A stretch of 64,000 nt of DNA from Pseudohalioglobus sediminis (GTDB taxonomy: Bacteria > Pseudomonadota > Gammaproteobacteria > Pseudomonadales > Halieaceae), in assembly GCF_008370495.1 (NCBI RefSeq), contig NZ_VTUX01000001.1:806001-870000 (forward strand), given 5' to 3'. The position numbers and the translations under genes were made by a program. Positions within the stretch are counted from its first letter, which is position 1. Each line of letters starts with the position of its first letter. The notes below the pieces were generated by a model. That model searched no databases. It saw only the letters and a program-made list of their open reading frames with translations, and was not told where the DNA came from. This document shows positions 10,710 to 20,439 of this stretch, in pieces.

Positions 10710-11478
10710 CGAGGTCACCCCCTGCGGCGAGTGTATCCGGGTCGCGCAGGCCGAAACGGCGCTCCCTGCGGCTGTAATCGGCCAGGGCACGCGCGAATTC
10801 CAGCTCCCCGAAGTCGGGCCACAGGGTGTTGGTAAAATAGAGTTCACTGTAGGCGAAGTGCCACAGCATGAAGTTGGAAACGCGCGCATCACCCCCCGTG
10901 CGTATGCACAGATCCGGACGCGGCAGGTCGCTTATGGAAATATGCTGGTCCAGCAGGCGGGCATCGATGTCGTCTACGTCCAGTTGCCCCGCTTGCACCT
11001 GCCGGGCCAGCTGTTTTGCCGCCTGGGCGATATCCCACTGGCCGCCGTAATCCACCGCAATCACCAGGGTCGCCGCGCTGTTGCCTGCGGTCAGGTGTTC
11101 AGATTGCTGCATCAAGCGCTGTAATCGCGGACTGAATCGGCTGCGTTCTCCGATGAAGCGCAAGCGGACGCCGTCTTCGTGCAGCGCGCGTACTTCACTG
11201 CGCAGGTAGCGCGACAACAGTGCCAGCAGCGCCCTCACCTCGGGCAGGGGTCGCCCCCAGTTCTCGCTGCTGAAGGCAAATACCGTGAGCACCTCCACGC
11301 CGTGGTTACGGCAGGCCCGCAACACACTGCGCACTGCCTCCACGCCAGCGCGGTGACCTGCAGGACCTGGAAGATTCTGGCGTTTGGCCCAGCGATTGTT
11401 GCCGTCCATGATGATGGCGACATGGCGCGGCACAATCAGTTGATCTGAATCGCCGCCGGAGGCGCTTCTACCCGACAT
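10702..11478 (-). CDS. uppS: Undecaprenyl diphosphate synthase
   Basis: UppS is a cis-prenyltransferase that condenses farnesyl diphosphate with eight isopentenyl diphosphates to give the C55 carrier for cell wall and O-antigen synthesis. The 258-residue product has HVAIIMDGNNRWAKRQ (catalytic Asp), GHRAGVEAVR, RTGGDARVSNFMLW and SELYFTNTLWPDF. Length is normal. It is encoded 29 bases after frr and overlaps cdsA. Confidence 0.96.
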   Translation of the reverse strand: MSGRSASGGDSDQLIVPRHVAIIMDGNNRWAKRQNLPGPAGHRAGVEAVRSVLRACRNHGVEVLTVFAFSSENWGRPLPEVRALLALLSRYLRSEVRALHEDGVRLRFIGERSRFSPRLQRLMQQSEHLTAGNSAATLVIAVDYGGQWDIAQAAKQLARQVQAGQLDVDDIDARLLDQHISISDLPRPDLCIRTGGDARVSNFMLWHFAYSELYFTNTLWPDFGELEFARALADYSRRERRFGLRDPDTLAAGGDLDA

Positions 11479-11507
11479 AGGAGCTCGTCAGTTCCAGGGC
11501 CCGGGCC

Positions 11508-12065
11508 CTAGATCTCCATGAGGTCAGCTTCTTTCTCAGCCAACATTACTTCGATTTTGGCGACATAGCTGTCGGTCAGTTTCTGTATTTCTTCCTGCCC
11601 ACGACGCTCATCGTCTTCACTGATTTCCTTGTCCTTCTCCAGCTCCTTCAGCATCGCGTTGGCATCACGCCGCGCGTTACGTATGGACACACGGGCCGAT
11701 TCCGCTTCCGCCCTGGCCTGGCGTATATAGCCCTTGCGCGTCTCTTCGGTCAGCATTGGCATGGGTATGCGAATGACCTCGCCGGCAGTCGCCGGATTGA
11801 GGCCCAGATCTGACTTCATGATGGCCTTCTCGATCGCCGGAATCATGCTCTTGTCCCAGGCTGTGAGGCTGAGCGTGCGTGCATCTTCCACGTTGACGTT
11901 CGCCACCTGGTTAATCGGTGTATCTGCGCCGTAGTAGTCAACCCGCAATCCATCGAGCAGGCTGGGGTGAGCGCGACCAGTGCGAATCTTATTGAAGTTA
12001 TGGCTCAGGGCTTCGAGGCCCTTTTCCATGCGTTCACTGGCTTCGTTCTTTATATCGTTGATCAC
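11508..12065 (-). CDS. frr: Ribosome recycling factor
   Basis: RRF splits post-termination ribosomes together with EF-G. The 185-residue protein has the family's N-terminal helix and the block [22 protein letters not shown], ending in a Lys/Glu-rich three-helix bundle. The start is GTG at 12065, with GGAGG about 10 bases upstream. pyrH lies just upstream, the classical pyrH-frr pair. Confidence 0.97.
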   Translation of the reverse strand: MINDIKNEASERMEKGLEALSHNFNKIRTGRAHPSLLDGLRVDYYGADTPINQVANVNVEDARTLSLTAWDKSMIPAIEKAIMKSDLGLNPATAGEVIRIPMPMLTEETRKGYIRQARAEAESARVSIRNARRDANAMLKELEKDKEISEDDERRGQEEIQKLTDSYVAKIEVMLAEKEADLMEI

Positions 12066-12093
12066 TTGCTAATTTCCTCCACGGGCAACAACG

Positions 12094-12819
12094 TCACTGG
12101 ATCAGCGTGCCGTCATCGCCGCCACGCACAATATTCAGCAGCGCACCCTGCTTTTCCATTTCAAATACCCGCACCGGCATGTTGTGGTCCCGACACAGGC
12201 ATATCGCGGTCAGGTCCATCACTTCCAGCTTCTTGTCCAGGACCTCATCGTAGGTGAGCCGGTCGTATTTCACCGCATCCGTCACCTTCATTGGGTCAGC
12301 CGAATATACCCCGTCGACCTTGGTCGCCTTGAGGACCAGTTCCGCCTGCACTTCAATCCCCCGCAGGCAGGCAGAAGAATCCGTGGTGAAGAAGGGATTA
12401 CCGGTACCAGCCGCGAATATCACCACATCGCCATTGTTCAGGTACCTGATCGCCTTGCGACGATCATAGTGATCCACCACGCCACTCATGGGAATGGAAG
12501 ACATGACGCGCGTGGCAATATTGGAGCGCTCAAGCGCGTCGCGCAGCGCCAGCGCATTCATGACCGTGGCCAGCATACCCATATGATCGCCGGTCACGCG
12601 GTCCAGGCCGGCAGTCTGCAGCGCGGCGCCACGAAAGAGATTGCCACCGCCGACCACCAGTCCGACCTGCACACCGATACCTACCAGCTGGCCGATTTCC
12701 AGGGCCATCCGGTCCAGTACCCGCGGGTCGATACCGAAGCTTTCATTGCCCGTTAGCGCTTCACCGCTGAGTTTCAGCAGGATGCGCTTGTACTTCTTGT
12801 CACCTGTTGCCTGTGGCAT
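12094..12819 (-). CDS. pyrH: UMP kinase
   Basis: PyrH phosphorylates UMP to UDP and is a hexameric, GTP-activated amino-acid-kinase-fold enzyme. The 241-residue product has [11 protein letters not shown], the glycine-rich [10 protein letters not shown] and [14 protein letters not shown]. Two ATGs are possible (12831 and 12819). The second has GAGG six bases upstream and is preferred. rpsB and tsf, which normally precede pyrH in Gammaproteobacteria, are absent; an unrelated membrane protein gene lies upstream. Confidence 0.96.
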   Translation of the reverse strand: MPQATGDKKYKRILLKLSGEALTGNESFGIDPRVLDRMALEIGQLVGIGVQVGLVVGGGNLFRGAALQTAGLDRVTGDHMGMLATVMNALALRDALERSNIATRVMSSIPMSGVVDHYDRRKAIRYLNNGDVVIFAAGTGNPFFTTDSSACLRGIEVQAELVLKATKVDGVYSADPMKVTDAVKYDRLTYDEVLDKKLEVMDLTAICLCRDHNMPVRVFEMEKQGALLNIVRGGDDGTLIQ

Positions 12820-12956
12820 GTCAAACCTCATCTGAACTGCGCCCGTATCTTACAGGACAACGGGCCGGCACCCCAGTGGGAATTTGGGGGAAAAGACGGT
12901 CAAAGCGGGCCCGCGCGCCTGTGCATGCGCGCCCGGACCCGTAACCGGTTAACGGC

Positions 12957-13583
12957 TTACAGCAGGGCCAAAAGGGCCCAGATCACGCCGGTCAAGGCCA
13001 GGCTGCAGTGAACCACCCCCACCACACTGGTCATCGGGCCGGTTTTGCCGAACAACGCGTTGGCCTCAAGCGCCAGGATCACCACAACACTGGCACCAAA
13101 GCCCACCGCGCTGGCTTCTATCGGCAGGTGCTTCGAGGCCAGCATACCGAACAGCATGGGACCTGAGAGCAAGGTATTGGTGCGCGATGCCAGGCCAGCC
13201 TTGGCTGCCGCCGCAGGACCGTCGCCTTCCTTGAGCCCGATCACCACCTTCTGGTTGGGCCAGATCACCAGCCAGACATTGAGGAACATCAGGGTACCCG
13301 CGAGAGCGCCAACCCACAGTGCCGGCATGCCGAGAAAACTACTACCCGCACCGACCTGGTGCAGCAGGCTGAGACCGGTAAGGAAGGTCAACATGGCGCC
13401 CCAGCGGAACCACCACAGCGCCCGTGGCGCCAGTTTTTTCAAGGCATCAGCTTTGGCGTCAGCCTCCGCTTCCTTGAAATACTCCGTCTGCACGAAGTTG
13501 AAGTAATACAGCATGCCAATCCAGACGACGCCGAACAGGACATGGAACCAGCGAAACACAAACTCGAGAATTAAACCGCTCAT
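12957..13583 (-). CDS. Urate-oxidase-N-domain membrane protein (PuuD-like, no cytochrome domain)
   Basis: The 208-residue polytopic protein has about five hydrophobic segments, beginning with FRWFHVLFGVVWIGMLYYFNFVQ. Its conserved His and Trp residues are typical of the membrane part of bacterial urate hydroxylase (Urate_ox_N family). Full-length PuuD carries a C-terminal cytochrome c domain; here the protein ends after the last membrane segment, so urate oxidation is not proven. Many marine Proteobacteria carry such short versions of unknown role. It is monocistronic: sodB is divergent and pyrH starts about 140 bases downstream. The 12820-12956 gap has a GC-rich imperfect hairpin (about 12905-12945) without a clear U tract. 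Confidence 0.7.
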   Translation of the reverse strand: MSGLILEFVFRWFHVLFGVVWIGMLYYFNFVQTEYFKEAEADAKADALKKLAPRALWWFRWGAMLTFLTGLSLLHQVGAGSSFLGMPALWVGALAGTLMFLNVWLVIWPNQKVVIGLKEGDGPAAAAKAGLASRTNTLLSGPMLFGMLASKHLPIEASAVGFGASVVVILALEANALFGKTGPMTSVVGVVHCSLALTGVIWALLALL

Positions 13584-13623
13584 GAAACCTCACCTCTTTA
13601 TTTTTTGTTGTCGGACCGCGCTT

Positions 13624-13629
13624 ATTATA
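13624..13629 (-). promoter_or_regulatory. Candidate -10 element for the Urate_ox_N gene
   Basis: A perfect TATAAT on the minus strand lies about 40 bases upstream of the ATG at 13583, in the 143-base divergent gap shared with sodB. No convincing -35 is seen at 17 bases, so the promoter is only a candidate. Confidence 0.4.
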
Positions 13630-13726
13630 CACTTTCGTCCACGGCTCGATATGTCGCCGACGCACAACGAGGCTATTCTGCCACGTTGCGTTTTTGTCAA
13701 CCCATTCCATAGTGAGGAACCTGCTC

Positions 13727-14308
13727 ATGGCTTTTGAATTGCCCGCATTGCCCTACGCCCAGGACGCCCTGGAGCCCCACATCTCTGCCGAAACCCTCGA
13801 ATACCACTACGGCAAGCATCACCAGACCTATGTCGACAAGCTCAACGGGCTGGCCGAAGGCACCGACCTGGAAAACAAGAGCCTGGAAGACATTGTAAGA
13901 ACCTCCGAAGGCGGCGTTTTCAACAATGCGGCACAGATCTGGAACCACACATTTTACTGGCACTGCCTGAGCCCCAACGGCGGCGGCGCTGCCACCGGTG
14001 CGATTGCAGAAGCAATCGATGCAGCGTTTGGTTCATTTGACGCCTTCAAGGAAGCCTTCACCAACAGCGCGGTGAACAACTTTGGTTCATCATGGACCTG
14101 GCTGGTGAAGAAAGCCGACGGCTCTGTCGACATCGTCAACACGTCAAACGCCGCGACTCCGCTGACTGATGACAGTGTGACCCCGTTGCTTACCGTCGAT
14201 CTGTGGGAGCACGCTTATTACATTGACTACCGCAATGCACGCCCCAAGTACATGGAAGCATTCTGGTCGCTGGTCAACTGGGAGTTCGTGAACGAGAACT
14301 TTGCCTGA
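13727..14308 (+). CDS. sodB: Superoxide dismutase, Fe type
   Basis: This enzyme disproportionates superoxide to oxygen and hydrogen peroxide in the cytoplasm. The 193-residue product has the metal ligands in [14 protein letters not shown] (His), NHTFYWHCL (His) and [13 protein letters not shown] (Asp and His). The outer-sphere Gln in [11 protein letters not shown] is characteristic of iron rather than manganese enzymes. ATG 13727 follows GTGAGGA at a good distance. It is a single-gene unit with its own terminator, divergent from the Urate_ox_N gene. Confidence 0.97.
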   Translation: MAFELPALPYAQDALEPHISAETLEYHYGKHHQTYVDKLNGLAEGTDLENKSLEDIVRTSEGGVFNNAAQIWNHTFYWHCLSPNGGGAATGAIAEAIDAAFGSFDAFKEAFTNSAVNNFGSSWTWLVKKADGSVDIVNTSNAATPLTDDSVTPLLTVDLWEHAYYIDYRNARPKYMEAFWSLVNWEFVNENFA

Positions 14309-14322
14309 TCGTCCCGCATAGC

Positions 14323-14355
14323 AAAAAAAACCCGGCATTAGCCGGGTTTTTTTAT
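14323..14355 (+). terminator. Rho-independent terminator of sodB (bidirectional)
   Basis: AACCCGGC-ATTA-GCCGGGTT forms a GC-rich stem with a four-base loop, flanked by an A run on the left and a T run on the right. It can therefore end sodB on the plus strand and the crotonase gene on the minus strand. Confidence 0.9.
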
Positions 14356-14392
14356 TGCCATCAGCCGCTCAGTCGATACGGCTGAACCAGCA

Positions 14393-15094
14393 TCATGCCG
14401 CCAGTTCCTTGTTGATGGCCTCCACCAATGCGGCGTTCAATGGTGCCCTGACGCGTTCCTTGGTAGCCAGGTGCGAAGGCATATCGATGGTCGACAATTG
14501 CTCGGCAATCGCCTGGGCCCGCGACATCAGCTGATCCACTTCTACGGCCTCATCCAGGAAACCGGCCTCCACTGCACCGTCAGCGTCATACAGGTACGCA
14601 CAGCTCACCGCCAGTTCGAAATGCGCCGGATCCAGCCGGGCTCGCGCCAGCTCCACACCGAAATAAGGCATGGTCATGCCAATGGCAACCTCGTTGAGCC
14701 CGATCTTGAACTGCCCGGCAGTACCGATCCGATAGTCGGCCGTCAGCAGAAGTAGCCCGCCCATGGCAAGGGCATGCCCGGAAACCGCCAGCACCACCGG
14801 CGTCGGGAACTGCAACAGACGTTGCGCCAGTTCGGCGCCTGAGCGGAGGATGCGCAACAGACCATCCCCCCCCTGGCCCATGACATTCAGGTCGAAACCG
14901 GCCGAGAACTTGCCCGGGCGACCGGCTATCAGCAGTACTTTGCCAACGGCCTCGGCCTGGTCGAGTGCGGTATTGATTTGCTCCAGCATGTCAAAGCCAA
15001 GAGCGTTGGCCTTGCCGTCATCCAGCTGGATCATGCTGTATTTGTCGTGCTCACTAAACGTGGCGATCTGGGACACAATAACCTCCGCGGTCAT
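14393..15094 (-). CDS. Crotonase-superfamily protein (enoyl-CoA hydratase-like)
   Basis: The 233-residue product has the crotonase fold blocks AGRPGKFSAGFDLNVMG (first oxyanion-hole region) and GHALAMGGLLLLTADYRIG. The second catalytic Glu of crotonase is kept (LNEVAIGM). The first, normally in GGGCELA, is replaced by Leu in MGGLLLLTAD, so standard hydratase activity is doubtful and the substrate is unknown. An upstream TTG (15112) would add six residues; ATG 15094 is taken although no clear ribosome binding site precedes either. It sits alone between the sodB and groEL terminators. Confidence 0.8.
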   Translation of the reverse strand: MTAEVIVSQIATFSEHDKYSMIQLDDGKANALGFDMLEQINTALDQAEAVGKVLLIAGRPGKFSAGFDLNVMGQGGDGLLRILRSGAELAQRLLQFPTPVVLAVSGHALAMGGLLLLTADYRIGTAGQFKIGLNEVAIGMTMPYFGVELARARLDPAHFELAVSCAYLYDADGAVEAGFLDEAVEVDQLMSRAQAIAEQLSTIDMPSHLATKERVRAPLNAALVEAINKELAA

Positions 15095-15130
15095 ACTGGG
15101 GACAGGCGACAAAATTAGTCTAACTTTGGC

Positions 15131-15162
15131 CCAAAGAAAAGCCCGGCACGATGGCCGGGCTT
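15131..15162 (-). terminator. Rho-independent terminator of groESL
   Basis: On the minus strand, 23 bases after the groEL stop, AAGCCCGGC-CATC-GTGCCGGGCTTTTCTTT forms a seven-base GC stem followed by a T-rich tract. Confidence 0.88.
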
Positions 15163-15184
15163 GTTCAGTAGTGGCTCGAACAGC

Positions 15185-16831
<1,647 letters not shown>

Positions 16832-16885
16832 CTAAATCCTTAGTTGTAACTGTGGGTCTATGTATCGCTGGGAGTGCGTTTGCCA

Positions 16886-17176
16886 TTACTCAACGACGGC
16901 AAAGATCTCGCTCTCACCCATGATGATCAGTTCTTCACCATCGATCTCGATGGTGTTGCTGCCGGCGTACTGGCCGAAGACAACGGTATCGCCAACTTTC
17001 ACGGCGAGGGGGCGAACGTCGCCATTGTCCAGGACCTTGCCTTCACCGACGGCGACGATTTCACCCTGGTTGGGCTTTTCCTTGGCGGAGCCGGGCAGGA
17101 CGATGCCGCCTGCGGTGGTTTCTTCCTCTGCATTGCGACGAACGACCACACGGTCGTACAGCGGACGGATACTCAT
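16886..17176 (-). CDS. groS: Co-chaperonin GroES (Hsp10)
   Basis: GroES is the heptameric lid of GroEL. The 96-residue product starts [14 protein letters not shown] and has the mobile-loop region [13 protein letters not shown] and the dome segment; length is standard. AGGAG lies upstream of ATG 17176. Transcription is driven by the heat-shock control region at 17235-17322. Confidence 0.99.
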   Translation of the reverse strand: MSIRPLYDRVVVRRNAEEETTAGGIVLPGSAKEKPNQGEIVAVGEGKVLDNGDVRPLAVKVGDTVVFGQYAGSNTIEIDGEELIIMGESEIFAVVE

Positions 17177-17234
17177 TTCTGTAAATCTCCTAGTACTGTG
17201 TTATGAGAAGCCCCGAACCAGGGGTTGCCTTGGT

Positions 17235-17262
17235 CTATGGGGGCGCAGGATAGCTTTTCAAG
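17235..17262 (-). promoter_or_regulatory. Sigma32-type heat-shock promoter of groESL
   Basis: On the minus strand, CTTGAAA (17262-17256), a 13-base spacer and CCCCATAG (17242-17235) match the sigma32 consensus closely (CTTGAAA, CCCCATnT). It lies about 60 bases upstream of groES and just downstream of the CIRCE operator. Confidence 0.82.
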
Positions 17263-17268
17263 GCTTAA

Positions 17269-17295
17269 TTAGCACTCTTTTCAAGAGAGTGCTAA
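17269..17295. promoter_or_regulatory. CIRCE operator (HrcA-binding site)
   Basis: This is a perfect inverted repeat of nine bases with a nine-base spacer: TTAGCACTC, spacer TTTTCAAGA, GAGTGCTAA. It is identical to the CIRCE consensus recognised by the heat-shock repressor HrcA. It lies at the expected start region of the upstream sigma70-like promoter, so bound repressor would block groESL transcription. No hrcA gene lies in this window. Confidence 0.95.
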
Positions 17296-17322
17296 TTCTA
17301 GGGAAGGATTTGCTTTCGTCAA
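17295..17322 (-). promoter_or_regulatory. Sigma70-type promoter overlapping CIRCE
   Basis: On the minus strand, TTGACG (17322-17317), a 16-base spacer and TAGAAT (17300-17295) form a good housekeeping promoter. Its -10 box touches the CIRCE repeat, which then covers the start point. Confidence 0.75.
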
Positions 17323-17384
17323 GCCTGCCGGGCGCTGTTTACCGCGGCAGGGGGAAGGGAATTTATCTATTTAAATTCAATGAG

Positions 17385-17810
17385 TTAATTTATATCTCGC
17401 TCATCCAGACGGGTATATTGCCCTTCGATGATGGTCTCGCTTTCCACATCCCTAGCGGGCGCGTACGGCTCCACTGCAGGACCACCCAGTGCACCGGCAA
17501 GGCGCCGTCGGAGTGGCCCTATCATGACCACCACCGCGGCGACATCAGTCAGCATCCCCGGGAACATCAACAATACGGCGGCCAGTCCCATGGCCATATC
17601 ATCCACCAGCAGTTGCGGCCCGAGCACACCACCCTGCTGCAGAGCGCGCATGCGCTCAAACATCTGCATACCCTGGCGACGCAGGATCAGGCCGCCCAGC
17701 ACCAGGGTCGCCAGCACATAGAGCAGCACGGTCAGGGCGCTGGTTTCGATACCCAGTTGTACCAGCGTAAACAGCTCCAGCCAAGGCAGGAGCATAATCA
17801 ACAATCGCAT
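17385..17810 (-). CDS. fxsA: FxsA family membrane protein
   Basis: The 141-residue inner-membrane protein has a hydrophobic N-terminus (LLIMLLPWLELFTLVQLG), a second segment (VLLYVLATLVLGGLILRRQG), the cytoplasmic GVLGPQLLVDDMAMGLAAVLLMFPGMLTDV block and a polar tail. FxsA was named for suppressing phage T7 exclusion by F plasmid when overproduced; its cellular role is unclear. Position upstream of groES is common in Gammaproteobacteria. ATG 17810 has GGAG about 7 bases upstream. Confidence 0.9.
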   Translation of the reverse strand: MRLLIMLLPWLELFTLVQLGIETSALTVLLYVLATLVLGGLILRRQGMQMFERMRALQQGGVLGPQLLVDDMAMGLAAVLLMFPGMLTDVAAVVVMIGPLRRRLAGALGGPAVEPYAPARDVESETIIEGQYTRLDERDIN

Positions 17811-17862
17811 AGTGTTTCTCCGTTACAGCCGATATGGGGACACAGACTGCAAAAACCAACCG

Positions 17863-18906
17863 CTACCAGTCGTAGTTGACCCCGACAGACCACTTCCGGT
17901 CCACTTTATCGATCGCCGTCTCCGCTGGCAGGTTATCGTAGTTATATTCCAGCTGGATGACTGAACTGAATGATCCGTTTATCGGATATTTGACTCCCGA
18001 GATGGTATTGATTTCGAAATCATCCCCCTGCTTGAAAGACTGCATCAGTGCGTGTCGGTGGAACACCTCGAGGCCCTCGCTGTTGACGCGCCAGGCGAAG
18101 TCGAGGTTCCACAGGAACGCTGGTCGCGCACGCCGAACCCCGGTGGTGAAACGCTCATCCACGTAGTTGAGGGTCCCCTTGCCCAGCAAGTCGAAATACG
18201 CCGTCTCCAGGAACTGGTAACCCATACCCGCACCGGCCGATGCACGCTTGTCCAGTTCCCGGAATTTGTCCTCCTCGTAAAACGCATTACCGGTCGCGAA
18301 CCATTGCTCGGTGAGAAACTGGTCATACTGGTAGGAGCCCAACCAGGACTCCCGGGTCTTGTCGCCATTGGAACTCTCGTCCTGGTAACGCAGCCCGATA
18401 GTATGGCGTGACTCAAGGTAACGCAGTTCGGTTCTGGCATCGAGATCGTACCTGGTGATATCGGTATTTCCGGCGGCATCCTCCAACGCCAGGATGACAC
18501 TGCCTTTCTTCTTCAACCAGGGCTGTGGCTCGGTGATGGTTTCCCCTGCGGCCACTACCAGTTTCCAGTCGGAAAGCCGTTTGATGCCCTCGTCGCAGTG
18601 CAGGTGCTGCTTGCCCTGTTGGAGAAACATCCAGCAATTGCTCATCTCCTCACCGGTGGTTTCAATGTCAAAGTGATCGCCGCTCTGGATAAACTGCACA
18701 TGATGCAAGTCGATATACAGGTCGCCAAGAATTGCCGATTGCCACTGCACCTGGCCATCCGCTATGCCAATCATGGCACCGGTGATGGATTCACCGTCAG
18801 TAAAATGTAGCCTGTCAGCCAATACAGTCGCTGGCAGGAACAACACCAGGTAAAGCAATGCGAGGTTCCACCGCGCTGCGCAAAAGGAACGATTGGTCAG
18901 TATCAA
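17863..18906 (-). CDS. DUF481 family outer-membrane protein
   Basis: The product of about 347 residues has an N-terminal signal sequence (LALLYLVLFLPATVLA), a short SH3-like region with the phrase RLHFTDGESITGAMIGIADGQV, and a C-terminal beta-strand-rich DUF481 domain ending in aromatic KWSVGVNYDW, as in outer-membrane barrels. The open frame continues upstream, but TTG 18906 has AGGA eight bases before it and immediately precedes the signal sequence. It is divergent from the alkyltransferase-like gene with only 27 bases between starts, so promoters must overlap the opposite gene. Function of the family is unknown. Confidence 0.82.
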   Translation of the reverse strand: MILTNRSFCAARWNLALLYLVLFLPATVLADRLHFTDGESITGAMIGIADGQVQWQSAILGDLYIDLHHVQFIQSGDHFDIETTGEEMSNCWMFLQQGKQHLHCDEGIKRLSDWKLVVAAGETITEPQPWLKKKGSVILALEDAAGNTDITRYDLDARTELRYLESRHTIGLRYQDESSNGDKTRESWLGSYQYDQFLTEQWFATGNAFYEEDKFRELDKRASAGAGMGYQFLETAYFDLLGKGTLNYVDERFTTGVRRARPAFLWNLDFAWRVNSEGLEVFHRHALMQSFKQGDDFEINTISGVKYPINGSFSSVIQLEYNYDNLPAETAIDKVDRKWSVGVNYDW

Positions 18907-18933
18907 TTTGAAAGTCCTGTAAACTTGTCTGCA

Positions 18934-19257
18934 ATGGCTGAGATCGAACCCGACATTAACCAGAGAATCTGGCAGGTAGTGACCATGATTCCGCGTGGCA
19001 AGGTCGCCACCTACGGCGACGTCGCCGCGCAGGCAGGTCTGCCCGGTGCCGCGCGTCGCGTGGGTCGGGCGCTCAAATACCTGCCGCCGGGAACGCGCAT
19101 ACCCTGGCACCGTGTCGTCAACGCCCAGGGTGGCATTTCACTGGCTGATGGCTCTGCGGGCAAGTATACCCAAAGGGAAAGGCTGGAGGCAGAGGGTGTG
19201 TCGTTCAAGGCCAATGGCAAGATCGACCTGGGACGGTTTCGCGCGTTCACCAGGTAG
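18934..19257 (+). CDS. Alkyltransferase-like protein (ATL)
   Basis: The 107-residue product resembles the C-terminal DNA-binding domain of O6-alkylguanine-DNA alkyltransferase: RIWQVVTMIPRGKVATYGDVA, RRVGRAL and the active-site-like loop IPWHRV at residues 56-61. In true alkyltransferases the loop is PCHRV; here Cys is replaced by Trp58. This is the hallmark of bacterial ATL proteins (YbaZ/eATL), which bind O6-alkylguanine without repairing it and hand lesions to nucleotide excision repair. ATG 18934 is preferred over the TTG at 18925. Confidence 0.92.
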   Translation: MAEIEPDINQRIWQVVTMIPRGKVATYGDVAAQAGLPGAARRVGRALKYLPPGTRIPWHRVVNAQGGISLADGSAGKYTQRERLEAEGVSFKANGKIDLGRFRAFTR

Positions 19258-19289
19258 GCAAGGGGCTTCCACGCCGGAGCGAGCAGCAA

Positions 19290-20414
19290 TCACTCACCCT
19301 GGGCGTCGCCCTCCCCCGCGCTCGCCTGCGCAGCCGCCAGCATTTCGCTGAGCCTTTTATTCTCCGCCACCAGTGCGTCGTTGCGATCGGCAAAGGTGTC
19401 GATCAGTTGAGCCATTTCGTTCACCAGTTCGACATAGTACTCGGGAGGGATAGCGTCCGCCGAGGGTAACTGTGTCTTCTCTGCGCTGGCCTGCACTTCA
19501 CTGAAGGCGTCCTCTGCAGAGAGAAAGCGGTTGAGAATACCCACCTTGCGATTAAACCGGGCGGCCTCTTCCTCATCAAACTGCAACACCATCGACAGTG
19601 GCTGACGGGACGCCTTGCGCAGCGCCTGGTAAAACAGGTGCAGCCGGCGCGCCAGCCCTCTATCCGGGTTGTAGGCCCCATCCTTGTACTGCGGATAGCG
19701 ACTGTTGAGTTCGAGCAGGAAGGCCACCCCGTCCGCGCCCAGCGACTGGTTGCTCGACACTTCCTCGAGGGCAATATCGGCCGGACTCGGCAAATCAAGG
19801 GCGTGGAAAAAGTCGTCCAGCAGGCTGCCGTTGTGAAATGCTGCAGGATCAAACCGCCTCAGCACCAGGTTTTCCTCACCGACGCTCTCCATCCAGCGTT
19901 CCAGGAAGCGGTAACCCATACGCTGCTTGGTGCCCTGCAGCAACGTCTCGGCGTCTACCGGCTGCTGCATTTCCTTCACATCCTGCTCCCACTGGCTCTT
20001 GAGCGATTTCAGTGGGTCGCGCACGTAGGCGATGGCACGCACACAATCAAAATACGGATCCACGAACAGGCGCAACTGCTCAATTTCATCCCGGGACAGG
20101 CGCGTCAGGTTCTCCGCAGATACGATGCAGGTGCCCTCGGTAATTCCCGAAAACAGGCCCGTCCATTGTTGCCGCAGACATTGCAGCTCCGATTCCCAGG
20201 CCTCGTCGTCTATGGGCGACAGCTGCTTGTACAGGAAGCTTTTTTTCGGGTTCTGCATGAACAGCACGGTAAAATCGAAGGAATGGTTGTAGGGCTGCCA
20301 TGGCGCACAGACGATACCCTCTTGCGCCAGCGCTGCACTGGCGCTACCCAGGCTGTTCTGGATAGTGGTACTTCCCGTCTTGGCCATACCGATATGCAGG
20401 ACCAGCGTTTTCAT
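19290..20414 (-). CDS. Sulfotransferase-family protein with C-terminal helix
   Basis: The 374-residue product starts with LVLHIGMAKTGSTTIQNSLG, the 5'-phosphosulfate-binding P-loop-like motif of PAPS-dependent sulfotransferases at residues 4-23. It has a second PAPS motif around AIAYVRDPLKSLKSQ (residues 131-145), with Arg and Ser placed as in the 3'-phosphate site. The C-terminus (about 335-374) is a charged, probably coiled helix. No signal peptide is seen, so it should act in the cytoplasm. It is the last gene of the glycan/sulfotransferase block and converges on the ATL gene. The acceptor is unknown; a carbohydrate is inferred from the glycosyltransferases upstream. Confidence 0.82.
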   Translation of the reverse strand: MKTLVLHIGMAKTGSTTIQNSLGSASAALAQEGIVCAPWQPYNHSFDFTVLFMQNPKKSFLYKQLSPIDDEAWESELQCLRQQWTGLFSGITEGTCIVSAENLTRLSRDEIEQLRLFVDPYFDCVRAIAYVRDPLKSLKSQWEQDVKEMQQPVDAETLLQGTKQRMGYRFLERWMESVGEENLVLRRFDPAAFHNGSLLDDFFHALDLPSPADIALEEVSSNQSLGADGVAFLLELNSRYPQYKDGAYNPDRGLARRLHLFYQALRKASRQPLSMVLQFDEEEAARFNRKVGILNRFLSAEDAFSEVQASAEKTQLPSADAIPPEYYVELVNEMAQLIDTFADRNDALVAENKRLSEMLAAAQASAGEGDAQGE

Positions 20415-20439
20415 GCAGTAACTCCCTTAGCCTGGACTC

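Noticed and set aside
12905-12945. GC-rich hairpin after the Urate_ox_N gene as a terminator
   Set aside because: The stem is imperfect and lacks a clear T tract; it is mentioned only in the gene entry.
17325-17352. Hairpin CCTGCC/GGCAGG as an fxsA leader terminator
   Set aside because: No T run follows in either direction and it sits directly upstream of the groESL sigma70 -35 box; it is likely chance.
18934-19257. Active O6-methylguanine methyltransferase
   Set aside because: The active-site Cys is replaced by Trp (PWHRV), so it cannot accept an alkyl group; it is an alkyltransferase-like protein.
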